13,462 bases of DNA, from contig CAZOIK010000418.1 in the NCBI GenBank assembly GCA_964579765.1, forward strand, positions 1-13,462, read 5' to 3'. Under the pieces are notes generated by a model. The model did not search any database. It had not been told where the DNA came from and saw only the letters and a program-made list of their open reading frames with translations. This DNA comes from DATNBT01 sp964579765. Lineage in GTDB: Bacteria; Acidobacteriota; Vicinamibacteria; Vicinamibacterales; CAVVIG01. Below are positions 13,039 through 13,462 of the stretch, piece by piece; position 1 is the first letter of the stretch; every line of letters begins with the position of its first letter. Made by a program: the position numbers and the translations under genes.

Positions 13039-13462
13039 CTATTCCGAGAATTCTTTCGCGAGCTCGACCCACTCGCCCTGCGGCGCGAGCTGCTGGTAGG
13101 ACTTCCAGTGGGGGCGCGCCTCGTGTGAGAGGCCCATCTTCTCGAACGTGACCGCGAGATAGAAGTGCGCGTCGGCGTAGTAGGGATTGAGGCGCAGCGC
13201 TTCGCGGTAGCACGCCTGCGCCTCGGTATAGCGATTGAGATCGTGATAGATGTTGCCGAGGTTGAAGTGCGCCTCGAAGAAGTCTGACTCGAGACCGATC
13301 GCCCGTTCGTAGAGTGCCTGCGCCTCGGCCAGTTCGTCGCGGCTGTAGTGGATGTTGGCGAGGTTGATCAGCGCCGCGACGAGATACGGATCGTGCTCGA
13401 GCGCCTTCCGGTACGCTACCGCGGCATCTTCGAGCGTCGCCTCGTCGCCGTCGTCGAGCGCC
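13039..13462 (-). CDS. TPR-repeat protein, C-terminal part (runs off right edge)
   Basis: The minus strand is open from the right edge to TAG at 13041-13039, giving 140 complete codons before the stop. At least three consecutive 34-residue tetratricopeptide repeats are visible: DAAVAYRKALEHDPYLVAAL, then ANIHYSRDELAEAQALYERA, then GNIYHDLNRYTEAQACYREA, and a fourth partial unit around FYLAVTFEKMGLSHEARPHW. Each carries the expected small and aromatic residues at TPR positions. The end is an acidic cap (LAPQGEWVELAKEFSE). TPR arrays are protein-binding scaffolds. The N-terminus, which would show an enzymatic, DNA-binding or export domain, lies outside the window, so the role cannot be named. 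It converges on the Cys-rich gene with a 3-base gap. Confidence 0.88.
   Translation of the reverse strand, partial: ALDDGDEATLEDAAVAYRKALEHDPYLVAALINLANIHYSRDELAEAQALYERAIGLESDFFEAHFNLGNIYHDLNRYTEAQACYREALRLNPYYADAHFYLAVTFEKMGLSHEARPHWKSYQQLAPQGEWVELAKEFSE

Overview
This is a strongly GC-rich, gene-dense bacterial window with G/C-biased third codon positions, gaps usually under 60 bases, and no mobile element, CRISPR array, tRNA or rRNA that I can see. The gene content and style (NAD-type isocitrate dehydrogenase, short monofunctional proline dehydrogenase, PlsB-like acyltransferase, GT-C glycosyltransferase, TPR protein, many GTG/TTG starts) fit a free-living bacterium, perhaps an acidobacterium of the Vicinamibacteria type. 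That placement is inference, not something the sequence proves.

Layout: (1) 1-329, minus strand: the 5' part of an unrecognised helical protein. It diverges from (2) a plus-strand run from 355 to 5604: NAD-type isocitrate dehydrogenase, PlsB-like glycerolipid acyltransferase, proline dehydrogenase, classical SDR and a CCA/poly(A)-type nucleotidyltransferase with an HD domain. Junctions are tight, with a 1-base overlap at 2475 and an 11-base overlap at 4243. (3) A minus-strand GT-C membrane glycosyltransferase (5615-7150) meets that run tail to tail and diverges from a 76-aa orphan gene (7184-7414). (4) A minus-strand NAD(P)-binding epimerase-like gene (7411-8334) diverges from (5) a large fatty-acyl activation and transfer gene (8360-10852). 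Its order is AMP-ligase, acyl carrier domain, PlsC acyltransferase, and an in-frame TAG at 9671 splits it. (6) Then come a small exported WxxGxW-repeat protein, infA (TTG start), a DEAD-box RNA helicase and a Cys-rich 85-aa protein. (7) A minus-strand TPR protein runs off the right edge.

Functional themes: central carbon and proline catabolism (IDH, PRODH), glycerolipid synthesis (a PlsB-like protein plus the ligase-ACP-PlsC protein), and RNA/translation (CCA enzyme, IF-1, DEAD-box helicase).

The most notable non-coding signal is promoter architecture. Several genes begin 6-9 bases after a near-consensus -10 hexamer, with no usable Shine-Dalgarno, as expected for leaderless transcripts. At least two divergent gene pairs have such -10 elements back to back: a perfect palindrome ATTATAAT at 338-345, and two opposed hexamers inside a 33-base gap at 7151-7183. 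The second main observation is the premature amber codon, which separates the ligase core from its C-terminal catalytic subdomain.
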